The position numbers were made by a program, and so were the translations under genes. A stretch of 64,000 nt of DNA. Source: Micrococcales bacterium. Lineage in GTDB: Bacteria > Actinomycetota > Actinomycetes > Actinomycetales > Dermatophilaceae. Each line of letters begins with the position of its first letter. Positions within the stretch are counted from its first letter, which is position 1. Positions 18,627 to 26,547 of this stretch are shown here, in pieces. Under the pieces are notes generated by a model, which worked only from the letters and a program-made list of their open reading frames with translations, did no database searches and had not been told where the DNA came from. The stretch is from contig JAJTBD010000008.1 in the NCBI GenBank assembly GCA_021287075.1, positions 62,001-126,000 of the forward strand, in the 5' to 3' direction.

Positions 18627-19324
18627 CCGCGAGCTCCGCCGGTGGCGCCGTCTGTCATCGTGACCATACGGTCGGCGTTGGCCGCGACGTCCGCGCTGTG
18701 CGTGACCACGACGACCGCGGTCCCCTGGTCGGTCGCCTCGCGCAGTCGCTCAAGCACCCGGGCCTCGTTGTCGGTGTCGAGGTTGCCAGTGGGCTCGTCG
18801 GCGAACAGGATGCGGGGGTGCTTCACGAGAGCACGGGCAAGGGCAACACGTTGCTGCTCACCGCCGGAGAGAGTCCCGGCCAGAGCGCTCACGCGATCGG
18901 AGAGCCCGACCGAATGGAGCGCTTCTGTGGCCCGGGATGACCGCTGGCGCGGCGCGACACCGGCGTAACGGAGCGCGAGCTCCACGTTGGCGAGGCAGCT
19001 CAGCTCCGGCACGAGGTGAAATGCCTGGAAGACGAAGCCGACGTCCCGACGCCGGATCTGTTCTCTGCCATGTGCGTTCAGCGCGGTCGTCTCAACGCCG
19101 TCGATGCGCAACGTGCCGCCCGTGGGCCGGTCCAACAACCCGAGCAGCGCCAACAGCGTGGACTTGCCTGATCCCGAGGACCCCACCACAGCGACCATCT
19201 CGCCGGCATCGACGACAAGGTCAGCGCTCCGCAGGGCATGCACCGGCACGGGTCCCGGATAGGTCTTTGACAGGCCGGCGGCCTCGATCACGGGTCCACG
19301 CTGACGGGCCTCAGTGGAGGACAA
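18623..19324 (-). CDS. ABC transporter ATP-binding protein, LolD/MacB type
   Basis: 233 residues. Walker A GSSGSGKST near 48, Q-loop in VFQAFHLVPELS, signature LSGGEQQRVALARAL, Walker B RILFADEPTGNLD and the switch His in VVVVTHSADVA. It belongs to the MacB/LolD/FtsE ATPase class and energises the permease encoded next. It overlaps the adaptor gene by 14 bp and the permease gene by 4 bp, so the three are translationally coupled. Confidence 0.93.
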   Translation of the reverse strand: MSSTEARQRGPVIEAAGLSKTYPGPVPVHALRSADLVVDAGEMVAVVGSSGSGKSTLLALLGLLDRPTGGTLRIDGVETTALNAHGREQIRRRDVGFVFQAFHLVPELSCLANVELALRYAGVAPRQRSSRATEALHSVGLSDRVSALAGTLSGGEQQRVALARALVKHPRILFADEPTGNLDTDNEARVLERLREATDQGTAVVVVTHSADVAANADRMVTMTDGATGGARG

Positions 19325-20470
19325 CGGTCTCGCCTGCCTTGAGCGCTGGGCTGGAGGCAGTGACCTCCACCCAGTCGCCGCCCTGCCGTCCCAACGTGAC
19401 CGTCAGCCTCTGGTCCCTGCCGGCATCACGTCGCACGACCTCTGGCCTGCCACTGGCACCAGAGCGAATCGCGGTCAGCGGCACGGCCAACGACTGGACC
19501 GGGTCGGCAGCCCCGACGGTCAGTTTGCCGACAGCGTCGACGATCGCGGGGTCAAGGGGCTCCTCGGTGGTCACGAGCTGGCCGGTGTCAGTCGCGTTCT
19601 CGCCTGAGGAGCCCTCGTCTCCGGTCGTCGCGCCATCCCTCCCTGCTGCGGCGGACGACGCCACCGTCAGCGACAGCGGCGCCTTCCCGTCCGGGGTGAA
19701 CGTGAGATTCTCCCCAGGCGTGATCCGACGCCCCGCGTCGGCCATGGTGACCTTCAGCTGGGGCGCTCCACTCGTCAGGCTGATCGCTGAGCTCGTGGCG
19801 GTGGAACCGGCCTGGGGGCCAGGCGCAACGACTCGGGAAGGCAGCCGCGGCATACCGACCCACCAGGTCCTGGGCACGGTAGAGGTCTTAGCGGCAGCCT
19901 TGTCGGGCGCCGCCCCTCCAGCATTGCTGGCCGCGGTCGGCAGTGTGTATCCGCGGTCGCGGAAGAAGGTGCTCACCCCGGCCATGTCCCCTGCGGACAT
20001 CGTCGCCCCGACACTGACCCCATATCCCAGCGCGGCGAGGGCATCCTTCAGCACCTTGACGTCTGGCCCTTGGGAGCCAACCGCGATATCGCGGTATGGG
20101 GAGAAGGGTGCTTGGAGGACCACGACCGGATGACCGACAACCTCGATGGCCGTCGCCCCCGACTCCACGGATGCGCCCTTGCTGAGGAAAGTCCGAGTGA
20201 CAACCCCAGACTCCTCACCGGACAGCGCCAGCTTGGCCGGGCTCCCGTAGACGACCGTCGCGCGGCCCAGTGCTGGTGCCTCCACAACCCGCATCTCCGC
20301 GCGCGCCGTGGCCTGCGTCACCGGCGGAGGAGAGCGGCATCCGCGGCTCTCTGCTCAGGACTGGTGCGCCTGCCGGCCGCGAAGAAGAGTGCTGCTGTCA
20401 CGCCCAGGGCGACCACGGCAGCCAGCCACCACCGCGCTCGTCGTGGTGCGGAGGACCATGCGGAACCCAC
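19311..20470 (-). pseudogene. MacA-like adaptor with peptidoglycan-binding domain, frame disrupted
   Basis: Two frames together make one expected protein. From GTG 20470 the first frame encodes a membrane anchor (RARWWLAAVVALGVTAALFF) and AGRRTSPEQRAADAA, then hits TGA at 20320. The second frame reads on from about 20335 as PPPVTQATARAEMRVVEAP and carries the rest: barrel strands, a peptidoglycan-binding-like module (GPDVKVLKDALAALGYGV) and a C-terminal barrel (GETVVLH). Family members have the anchor, SPEQ..AADA and the body in one chain, so a 2-bp insertion or 1-bp deletion near CTCTCCTCC is likely. Alternatives: recoding, assembly error, or a separate anchorless adaptor from GTG 20321. Confidence 0.65.
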
Positions 20471-20478
20471 TGGAGCAC

Positions 20479-21393
20479 TCACTGGGCAATGATCTTCTGC
20501 ATCTCAGCGCGGACCCGCTCGACCAGTTCGGGATGGTCGTTCAGGTAGGCGCCCTCGTACTCGTCCCGGACCTGCGCTCGGATCTTGTTCACGTGCTTGA
20601 CCCTGCAGTCCCAGTCCACCTTGGCAATAGCGAGTTCCTCCTGATGGAGTGCCTTGGCCTGAGGAGTGTTGACGTCACCCGCCTCCAGCATCAGCCGAGC
20701 CTTTTCATCCAGCTGGTCCACAGGGCTGTTCTCGTCCGTCACCACATACCCCGAAGCCCGCATACACGCACTGCAGGCCTGGGCCGTGGCGAGGGTCCGT
20801 GAATCGCTCCCCACCCGGGCGCTCGCCTCCGCCCAACCGTCAATCAACTGCTCGACGGCCGGGATCGAGAGACTCTTGACCCCGGCGACAGAACACTGTT
20901 CGAGAGCCTTGTCTGCTGCCTGCTGCTCTGTCAGCGACATCTGCCCGTAGCCCCGGATCTGCTCGGGCGCGGTGGCCTCGTCCCCAGTGATCCCGACAAG
21001 CGATGAGGTCACACCGTAGCCTTCGCGTTCGCGAAAGCTCTTCTCTGCGATACGGGTCCCGAACGCGGATGTGTAGCCATCTCGTCGTATCTGTTCTCGA
21101 CTCAGTTGGATCGGTTGGAAGTCGAAGCCCTTGTCCCGCATGCACCCGATCTCGAGCGGCTGGCTGCGTCGCTGGATGGCCAGTTGCGCGGTCACGAAGT
21201 CGGTGCCGGCATTCAACAGGTCCGTGACAGGCCCCATCTCCGAGCTCGCAGCCCCTGATGTGGCTGCATCCGGGGAAGTTGCGCTCTTGGTCGAGGACGC
21301 GCTACCGCCAGGCTGGCAGGCGGCGAGCGCACACAGCGCAAGAACGGCGGCCAGGGGCTGGCCCCAGCCGCCGTTGCCCTGCTTCGAGATCAC
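20479..21393 (-). CDS. lipoprotein of unknown function, peptide-ABC operon
   Basis: 304 residues from GTG 21393, overlapping the stop of the 28-codon ORF as GTGA. Signal peptide with lipobox ALAAC (Cys near 26), then a Ser/Thr/Ala linker. The mature part has Cys pairs (IGCMRDKGF, QACSACMRASG, WDCRVKHVN) and a helical, charged C-terminus (VRDEYEGAYLNDHPELVERVRAEM). The AIAKVDWDCRVK...-helix ending is a style I associate with lipoproteins beside MacB-like transporters in actinobacteria, but no function is known to me. Candidates are immunity, substrate capture or adaptor function. Its GC content looks lower than the flanking core genes. Confidence 0.75.
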   Translation of the reverse strand: MISKQGNGGWGQPLAAVLALCALAACQPGGSASSTKSATSPDAATSGAASSEMGPVTDLLNAGTDFVTAQLAIQRRSQPLEIGCMRDKGFDFQPIQLSREQIRRDGYTSAFGTRIAEKSFREREGYGVTSSLVGITGDEATAPEQIRGYGQMSLTEQQAADKALEQCSVAGVKSLSIPAVEQLIDGWAEASARVGSDSRTLATAQACSACMRASGYVVTDENSPVDQLDEKARLMLEAGDVNTPQAKALHQEELAIAKVDWDCRVKHVNKIRAQVRDEYEGAYLNDHPELVERVRAEMQKIIAQ

Positions 21394-21476
21394 AGGATGT
21401 ACTTGTAGTTGAAGTAGCTCTCCATTGCGCTGCGCGCGCTCGTCGCCCCAGCCGAACCCGGCAGAAGTCTCCTCAT
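21390..21476 (-). CDS. 28-residue peptide ORF, first gene of ABC operon
   Basis: ATG 21476 to TGA 21390. A strong AAGGGG site sits 7 bases upstream, and the stop overlaps the GTG of the lipoprotein gene (GTGA), so translation is coupled. The peptide starts MRRLLPGSAGATSARSA and ends MESYFNYKYIL, an aromatic-rich C-terminus with four Tyr/Phe in seven residues. Two Arg near the start plus the small-residue middle could serve as a leader. It may be a secreted peptide (bacteriocin, signal, RiPP precursor) exported by the downstream transporter, or a leader peptide controlling the lipoprotein. No homologue is recognised. Confidence 0.5.
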   Translation of the reverse strand: MRRLLPGSAGATSARSAMESYFNYKYIL

Positions 21477-21489
21477 CACATATCCCCTT

Positions 21490-21520
21490 TTGACCAGCGG
21501 GTGTGCCGTCGTGGGGTCAA
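21490..21520. promoter_or_regulatory. TTGACC-n19-GGTCAA dyad upstream of the peptide operon
   Basis: Symmetric half-sites at 21490-21495 and 21515-21520, directly upstream of the ribosome-binding site of the 28-codon ORF on the minus strand. It could be an operator. The half-site TTGACC also resembles a -35 box, but I see no good -10 at the right distance. Confidence 0.3.
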
Positions 21521-21613
21521 CGTAGTCCGCCCGGGTGGCTCTGTCCTGTTGGGGCACGTGAGCGAACGGCAGGGCGCTCCGCTCTCAAGCACACGGCATA
21601 CCCGCTCGTCGGC

Positions 21614-21925
21614 TCACTTCTCGACGAAACCGGCGACGCCCTCGCGAGGGGCCGACCACATGACGGCCGCGGACAGGACGCGCCCCGGGCGGCGCGAGGT
21701 GGAGGGCTGCTCCTGGAGCAGGCCGATGAGGCGGCGGATGGCGTCCTCGCCGCCCTGAGCGACGACCTCGACGCGGCCGTCCTCCATGTTGCGCGCGTGG
21801 CCGACGAGGCCGAGCTCGAGGGCCCGCGCCCGTGTCCACCAGCGGAACCCAACGCCCTGGACATGGCCCCGCACGAAAACCGTTGCGCGGCTGAGGTCCT
21901 CGCCGGATGTCTGGTCGCTGCTCAT
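21614..21925 (-). CDS. acyP: acylphosphatase
   Basis: 103 residues from ATG 21925; the frame is open further upstream, but the family begins about 14 residues later. It hydrolyses acyl phosphates. The phosphate-binding loop VFVRGHVQGVGFRWW contains the conserved Arg, and GHARNMEDGRVEVVAQG contains the catalytic Asn. Cytosolic. acyP is commonly found between mutM and smc in actinobacteria, so this is probably the one core gene left inside the accessory block. Confidence 0.92.
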   Translation of the reverse strand: MSSDQTSGEDLSRATVFVRGHVQGVGFRWWTRARALELGLVGHARNMEDGRVEVVAQGGEDAIRRLIGLLQEQPSTSRRPGRVLSAAVMWSAPREGVAGFVEK

Positions 21926-22055
21926 GGGTCGATCGTAGGGCGGGGCCGGACCGGACGCGCGGGTGCCGTCGGCCGGGACCGGCGCGACTGCCGCCAGCCC
22001 GGCTTCGAAAGCCGTAGGGTGCGTTGCGTGACCGTCGAGCTTACCGGGAGGGCTG

Positions 22056-22568
22056 ATGCTGGTTCGAGTGCTTCTGCCCCTGGTGGCAGCTGACGACACC
22101 TGGACCTCCTGGGCGGGGTGGGACTTGCGCCACCACCGGGTCGGGGTGGACGGCTACACCGACTTCGCCGCGCTCACGGAGTTGTGGCCTGACGACGAGA
22201 CGATCCCTCCGAGGACCGGGGGCTGGGGCGCCCCGAGCGTCCGGTCGGCTCTCGAGCGGCACTGCGCCGCCGGCCTCGACACCATCACCTGGTTCAGGGA
22301 GGCGACATGGGACGAGACGCTGAATCGCTGCGTTCTGGACCCGAGTGACGAGCCGATGGTCCTGCCCTGGCGCGACTACGTCGGGGAGGTCTGCACGAGC
22401 GGCTTCAGGGGTCTGGCCCGCCTTGGGCAGCTGAGTGTGGAATCACCCCCCTACCCGGACTCGCTGCTCGTGACCGGCCCCGATGACACGCTCGACTGGC
22501 TGCTCACGCTGGGGCTCGAGGCCCATGAGGTCACGCGGGCGATCCCCTTCGGCATCTGGTCTGACTAG
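22056..22568 (+). CDS. hypothetical protein
   Basis: 170 residues. The start is fixed by GGGAGG 5 bases before ATG 22056. No signal peptide or membrane segment. It is acidic and Trp/Leu-rich (DDTWTSWAGWDLRHHRVGVDGY, DTITWFREATWDE, DDTLDWLLTLGLEAHEV), compatible with a small soluble alpha/beta protein. No motif is recognised. It diverges from acyP and precedes the toxin-antitoxin remnant, inside an accessory block. About 250 bp of featureless, lower-GC sequence follows. Confidence 0.6.
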   Translation: MLVRVLLPLVAADDTWTSWAGWDLRHHRVGVDGYTDFAALTELWPDDETIPPRTGGWGAPSVRSALERHCAAGLDTITWFREATWDETLNRCVLDPSDEPMVLPWRDYVGEVCTSGFRGLARLGQLSVESPPYPDSLLVTGPDDTLDWLLTLGLEAHEVTRAIPFGIWSD

Positions 22569-22781
22569 GCGGCCATGGCTGGCAGCGGCTTAGCCACCAC
22601 ACAGTCGATCGCATCGGGCAATCCAGAAGCGAGCAGGAGCGGGATATGCGTCCTGCTCGAGTCATCACCTGTGGGACATCCGACGGGTCCTCGAATGGAA
22701 CGCGGATCTTTCACACGTCCTCACGGCCCCGCAGGACAAGGCAACGCGTGGACATGCCGCGATCTGGACGCCGTCAGCGTC

Positions 22782-22817
22782 TTGAACCAGATGAATGTGT
22801 CGACTAAAGTCGACACA
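22782..22817 (+). promoter_or_regulatory. promoter and palindromic operator of the toxin-antitoxin locus
   Basis: TTGAAC (22782-22787), 17-bp spacer, TAAAGT (22805-22810). A 10-bp inverted repeat, TGTGTCGACT-AA-AGTCGACACA (22796-22817), covers the -10 and ends on the A of the toxin ATG. Transcription would start at or beside the ATG, so the message is probably leaderless and autorepressed by the antitoxin. Confidence 0.6.
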
Positions 22818-23047
22818 TGGTCGAGGTCTTCAGCACCGATGACTTCGACCGCTGGTTACGCAAACTCAGGGACCGACAGGGCCGGCTCCGGATCCTCTCC
22901 AGGATCGACCGGCTCGCGCACGGCAATCCTGGAGACACCAGGCCGGTGGGACACGGAGTCTCCGAACTCCGTCTGACCTCCGGACCCGGCTAGGCCCACC
23001 AGCTCGCCGCGGAGTGGCACGCGAAGGAGGACGACCATGACCACTGA
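22817..23047 (+). pseudogene. RelE/ParE-family (HI1419/Gp49-like) toxin with internal deletion
   Basis: The N-terminal 58 residues are clean: FSTDDFDRWLRKLRD, RLRILSRIDRLAHGNPGD, ELRLTSGPG, then TAG at 22991. In the same frame after the stop the family C-terminus resumes as AHQLAAEWHAKEDD and ends at 23047. Missing between GPG and AHQ is the core strand region (in relatives a YRVYF...LLCGGDK...QDI segment of about 30 residues). The remnant therefore arose by an in-frame deletion whose junction creates TAG. The product lacks the usual catalytic core and should be inactive. The antitoxin follows. Confidence 0.75.
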
Positions 23048-23333
23048 CCGCTACCGTCGCTTCGACCCGGCTGACTACCTGGACGACATCGACGACGTCG
23101 TCGGCTACCTGCAGCTCGCCCTCGAAGAGTCCGCCGACGACCCCACTGCGGTCCCTCGGGCACTCGGCGTCATCGCCCGCTCCGGGAACATGAGCGAGCT
23201 CGCCCGGCGTGTCGGCATGAGCCGCGACGGGCTCTACAAGGCCCTGTCCGACCAGGGCAACCCCACCTGGTCCACTGTCCTCAAAGTCTCCGAGGCCCTC
23301 GGCCTGAAACTCACCTTCCACGCCGTGGCCTGA
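23037..23333 (+). CDS. antitoxin, HigA-like addiction module antidote
   Basis: 98 residues, intact. N-terminus FDPADYLDDIDDVVGYLQLALEE is the typical opening of the HI1420 antidote family. Residues about 45-90 form a Cro/C1-type helix-turn-helix: MSELARRVGMSRDGLYKALS...STVLKVSEALGLKL. It normally neutralises the upstream RelE-fold toxin and represses the shared promoter. Here the partner toxin is broken, leaving a possible free repressor of 22782-22817. It overlaps the toxin remnant's terminal codons. Confidence 0.88.
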   Translation: MTTDRYRRFDPADYLDDIDDVVGYLQLALEESADDPTAVPRALGVIARSGNMSELARRVGMSRDGLYKALSDQGNPTWSTVLKVSEALGLKLTFHAVA

Positions 23334-23385
23334 CATCCGACTTTGCCGCCGAGTGCCCGCAGTCCACGCCCGCGGGGCGGCGTGG

Positions 23386-24264
23386 TCACACCCGTGCGGT
23401 GCGAGGGCGCGGCTGGCACCGGGGGCAGAAGAAAGACGAGCGGTTCATGAAGGCGACGCGCACGATCGGGGTGCCGCAGCGGTCGCACGGCTCACCCTCG
23501 CGGCCATAGGCGTGCAGCGACCGATCGAAGTAGCCGGAGGCGCCGTTGACGTTGACATAGAGCCGGTCAAAGCTGGTGCCGCCCTCCCCCAGCGCCTCGG
23601 TCATCACCTCGTGGGCGTGGTCGAGGACGCGGCCGAGCGCGGGCTTGGTGATCGAGCGCGACACCCGCCCACCGTGGATGCCGGCCCGCCAGAGGGCCTC
23701 GTCGGCATAGATGTTGCCGATGCCGGAGACGAGCGACTGGTCGAGCAGCCCGCGCTTGAGCGCCGAGTCGCGCGCCTTGAGCCGGACCACGACCAGATCC
23801 CGGTCGTATGCCGCGTCGAAGGGATCGGGGGCGATGTGGGCGATCGTGCTGGGCAGGGCCCCGAGGGTGTCGTCCTCGAGGTCCGACAGGGCCATCCCGC
23901 CGAAGGTGCGCTGGTCGACGAAGCGCAGCTCGGGCCCGTCGTCGGCGAAGGAGAAGCGGGCGTGCAGATGCTTCTCGTCGGGCGCGTCGGGCGGCTCGAC
24001 GAGCAGCTGGCCCGACATGCCGAGGTGGACCAGCAGCGCGTGGGGGTGACCGTCAGGTGCGGTCAGCTCGAGCCAGAGGTATTTGCCGCGGCGGCGGGCG
24101 GCCACGATGTGGTTGCCGGCGAGGCGGTCGGCCAGGTCGACGGGCCCGGCGATGTGGCGGCGGGCCACCCGGTGGCCGAGGAATGCCGCGGTCGTCAGGG
24201 TGCGGCCGACGACATGGTCGGCCAGGCCGCGACGGACGACCTCGACCTCGGGGAGCTCTGGCAT
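23386..24264 (-). CDS. mutM: formamidopyrimidine-DNA glycosylase
   Basis: 292 residues. Bifunctional glycosylase/AP lyase that removes 8-oxoguanine. Starts [14 protein letters not shown], so Pro and Glu are in the catalytic N-terminal positions; GKYLWLEL carries the conserved Lys. H2TH region [22 protein letters not shown]-terminal zinc finger CDRCGTPIV...FCPRCQ is complete. Lies downstream of rnc on the same strand, the conserved rpmF-rnc-mutM order. Confidence 0.96.
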   Translation of the reverse strand: MPELPEVEVVRRGLADHVVGRTLTTAAFLGHRVARRHIAGPVDLADRLAGNHIVAARRRGKYLWLELTAPDGHPHALLVHLGMSGQLLVEPPDAPDEKHLHARFSFADDGPELRFVDQRTFGGMALSDLEDDTLGALPSTIAHIAPDPFDAAYDRDLVVVRLKARDSALKRGLLDQSLVSGIGNIYADEALWRAGIHGGRVSRSITKPALGRVLDHAHEVMTEALGEGGTSFDRLYVNVNGASGYFDRSLHAYGREGEPCDRCGTPIVRVAFMNRSSFFCPRCQPRPRTARV

Positions 24265-24302
24265 GGGCAGGTGTGGACGCGCCGGCGGCTCGGGAGAGCC
24301 GG

Positions 24303-25115
24303 TCAGGCGGTGCCGTCCTCGCAGTCCTCGGACTCGCCGGCCCCCTCGGGACCTCGCGTGGCGGCGACGGCGGAGGCCTCGGCCTTGGCGCGGTCGCGCA
24401 GGGTGCGCCAGGCGGTGGCGGCGGCCTTCTGCTCGGCTTCCTTCTTGGTGCGGCCACTGCCGCTGCCGAGCGCCTCGTCACCGACGACGGCGGTCGCGGT
24501 GAAGACCTTGGCGTGCTCGGGGCCGGTGTCGGTGACCTCGTAGTGCGGGGCTGCCTCGCCGACGGCGGAGGCGGCCTCCTGGAGGGAGGTCTTCCAGTCC
24601 AGGCCCGCGCCCATGGTCGCCGTCTCGGCGATGAGCGGGTCGAGCAGGGAGTGCACGAAGACCGAGGCGGCGGGCAGCCCCCCGGTCAGATAGACGGCGC
24701 CGAAGACGGCCTCCATCGTGTCGGCCAGCAGCGAGGCCTTGTCGCGGCCACCGGTGCTCTCCTCGCCCCGCCCGAGCAGGAGGTAGTCACCCAGCCCGAT
24801 GGTGCGGGCGACCTCGGCGAGGGCGCGCATCTGCACGACGGCAGAGCGCATCTTGGCCAGCTGGCCCTCCTGCAGGTCGGGGTGCTCCCCGTGCAGGTGG
24901 TCGGTGACGACGAGGCCGAGGACGGCGTCGCCGAGGAACTCCAGGCGCTCGTTGTGGGGCACCCCGCCGGCCTCATAGGCATAGGAGCGGTGCGTCACGG
25001 CACGCTGAAGCAGCGCCTCGTCGACCGAGGCGCCACAGACGTCCGCGATGTGTGAGCGCAGCTCACCGAGCGGGCGCGGGTACTCCGTGGCGGAGCTGGT
25101 GAATGCCTTCCCCAT
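24303..25115 (-). CDS. rnc: ribonuclease III
   Basis: 270 residues from ATG 25115; the longer open frame upstream reads through rpmF antisense and is rejected. Cleaves double-stranded RNA in rRNA and mRNA processing. Catalytic signature [17 protein letters not shown], second acidic site around [12 protein letters not shown]. The dsRNA-binding domain spans about 165-235 with [20 protein letters not shown]. The acidic tail after 240 is not conserved. Seventeen bases follow the rpmF stop. Confidence 0.96.
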   Translation of the reverse strand: MGKAFTSSATEYPRPLGELRSHIADVCGASVDEALLQRAVTHRSYAYEAGGVPHNERLEFLGDAVLGLVVTDHLHGEHPDLQEGQLAKMRSAVVQMRALAEVARTIGLGDYLLLGRGEESTGGRDKASLLADTMEAVFGAVYLTGGLPAASVFVHSLLDPLIAETATMGAGLDWKTSLQEAASAVGEAAPHYEVTDTGPEHAKVFTATAVVGDEALGSGSGRTKKEAEQKAAATAWRTLRDRAKAEASAVAATRGPEGAGESEDCEDGTA

Positions 25116-25132
25116 GCCGCGCGCCCGGGGCG

Positions 25133-25327
25133 TCAGCCCTGGTGCTCGGTGCGCTCGGCGACGTCGTAGTGACGGCCCTTGTAGGTGCCGCACGACGGGC
25201 AGGCCGTGTGGGGCTGCGTCGGGGCCTTGCACTGGGGGCACGTGGTCAGCACGGTCGCCGACGTCTTCCAGTTCGCACGGCGCGAACGGGTGTTGGAGCG
25301 CGACATCTTCCGCTTCGGGACGGCCAC
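25133..25327 (-). CDS. rpmF: 50S ribosomal protein L32
   Basis: 64 residues from GTG 25327 ([17 protein letters not shown]). Zinc-binding type: CPQC and CPSC pairs are both present, so this is the zinc-loaded paralogue. Only one base separates it from the stop of the YceD gene, the nearly universal yceD-rpmF pair. Confidence 0.96.
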   Translation of the reverse strand: MAVPKRKMSRSNTRSRRANWKTSATVLTTCPQCKAPTQPHTACPSCGTYKGRHYDVAERTEHQG

Positions 25328-25328
25328 G

Positions 25329-25916
25329 TCAGTTCCTCTTCTCTTCGTCACTGCTGGAGGGCAGCTGCTGGGCCAGGCCCGACAGCGCCGACCACCGGGG
25401 GTCGATCTGCTCGTGCTGGTGGTCCGGGTCGTCCTCGAGTCGCGCCCCGCACTGGGGGCACAGCCCGGGACAGTCCTCCCGGCACACCGGCTGGAACGGC
25501 AGGGCAGGCACCACTGCGTCCCTCAGCACCGGCTCGAGGTCGATCAGGCCGTCCTCGATCTGGTGCTCGTCGGCGTCGTCGGTGTCCGCCCCCACCTCGC
25601 GGTGGTGGGCGGCCCGGTCGGCGTAGGCGAACAGCTCCTGGAAGCGCGCGTCGACGGGGAGGTCGACGCGGTCCAGGCACCGCACGCAGGCACCGACCGC
25701 CGTGGCGCTGGCCGAGCCGGTCACCAGCACGCCCTCGACGACGGACTCCAGGCGCAGGTCGAGCTCGATGGGCTCGCCCTCCGGGACGGAGATCACGTCG
25801 CTGCCGAGGTCGGCAGGAGCCCCGACCGTCCGCTCGATGGTGGCCATGGACCCGGGTCGTCGGCCCACCTCTTTGGTGTCGACCACCAGAGGCGAGCGGG
25901 GATCAGGATGGGTCAT
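25329..25916 (-). CDS. YceD family protein (DUF177)
   Basis: About 195 residues from ATG 25916 (GGAG 4 bases upstream); a GTG four codons earlier is possible. Cysteine motifs CVRCLD and CREDCPGLCPQCGARL are the zinc-like signature of DUF177. Members are linked to 23S rRNA accumulation in plants and bacteria, and the gene is nearly always coupled to rpmF. The first 25 residues (DPRSPLVVDTKEVGRRPGSM) are typical of the actinobacterial branch. Confidence 0.88.
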   Translation of the reverse strand: MTHPDPRSPLVVDTKEVGRRPGSMATIERTVGAPADLGSDVISVPEGEPIELDLRLESVVEGVLVTGSASATAVGACVRCLDRVDLPVDARFQELFAYADRAAHHREVGADTDDADEHQIEDGLIDLEPVLRDAVVPALPFQPVCREDCPGLCPQCGARLEDDPDHQHEQIDPRWSALSGLAQQLPSSSDEEKRN

Positions 25917-26049
25917 GGCTCCACGCACGTAGGTTGGGGGGCTCGGACTGCATCACGTCGAACGCAGACCGACGCACCACGTTACCGGAGCAGGCCGCTC
26001 CGCCCCAAATGCGTGCACCTGCAGGACGGTATGCCGCGGGGCCGGCTGG

Positions 26050-26547
26050 TCAGCTCATCTCCACCCACCGGCGGTGCCAGGCTCCCGCCGGCGCCGTGGG
26101 CGACCAGCCGGACGGGTGCACCGCCGACCCGGTCCGCAGGTGCTCCCCCAGATCGGCCAGATGCGCCTGCCAGCCGGCCCGGTAGGGCGAGAGGTTGTCG
26201 GCCGCCAGCCCCCGGTCCTCCACGATGAGCCGGGTCCTCCCGCCCTCGGCGACCAGCCAGGCCTCGGTCTGGGTCTCTTCGGGCGAGCCGGGCTCGTTGG
26301 TCACCAGCAGGTGGTGGGGCGCCTCGCACTCGTCGATGCGCACCGCGCCGCTCCAGGAACTGGTGAAGACGGCGTGGACCGTGTTCCCCACCCGTGCCTC
26401 GCCGGAGACGGTCGCGATCCAGCGCGCCAGTCGACCTGGGTCGGTGCATGCCTCCCACCGATCCTGGATGTCCGTGTCATAGACATCCTCGATCCGCACC
26501 ACCCCGCGGCCGTCCGGCCCTGTGCGCGTCATTGCTGTCGCAGTCAT
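26050..26547 (-). CDS. SRPBCC (AHSA1-like) domain protein
   Basis: 165 residues from ATG 26547, preceded by an AAGAGGGAGAGG site. START/SRPBCC helix-grip fold: VYDTDIQDRWEACTDPGRLARWI, then strands GNTVHAVF, GAVRIDECEAPHHLLVTNE, TQTEAWLVAEGGRTRLIVED and a long C-terminal helix. Members bind hydrophobic ligands or act as stress proteins; the ligand is unknown. Overlaps the ArsR-type regulator by 4 bp, a very common actinobacterial pair in which the regulator controls the SRPBCC gene. Confidence 0.85.
   Translation of the reverse strand: MTATAMTRTGPDGRGVVRIEDVYDTDIQDRWEACTDPGRLARWIATVSGEARVGNTVHAVFTSSWSGAVRIDECEAPHHLLVTNEPGSPEETQTEAWLVAEGGRTRLIVEDRGLAADNLSPYRAGWQAHLADLGEHLRTGSAVHPSGWSPTAPAGAWHRRWVEMS

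Noticed and set aside
15861..21606. Decamer inverted copies as ends of an insertion sequence or composite element around the ABC operon
   Set aside because: The decamer occurs throughout the window, no transposase lies between the copies, and no target-site duplication is seen.
21496..21606. Strong terminator after acyP formed by AGCGGGTGTGCCGT and ACGGCATACCCGCT
   Set aside because: The arms match with one wobble, but the 83-base loop makes a functional hairpin doubtful; mentioned only as part of the decamer pattern.
22575..22780. A coding region in the gap before the toxin remnant
   Set aside because: The open frame runs into the TA locus in a different frame, has no ribosome-binding site and no recognisable features.
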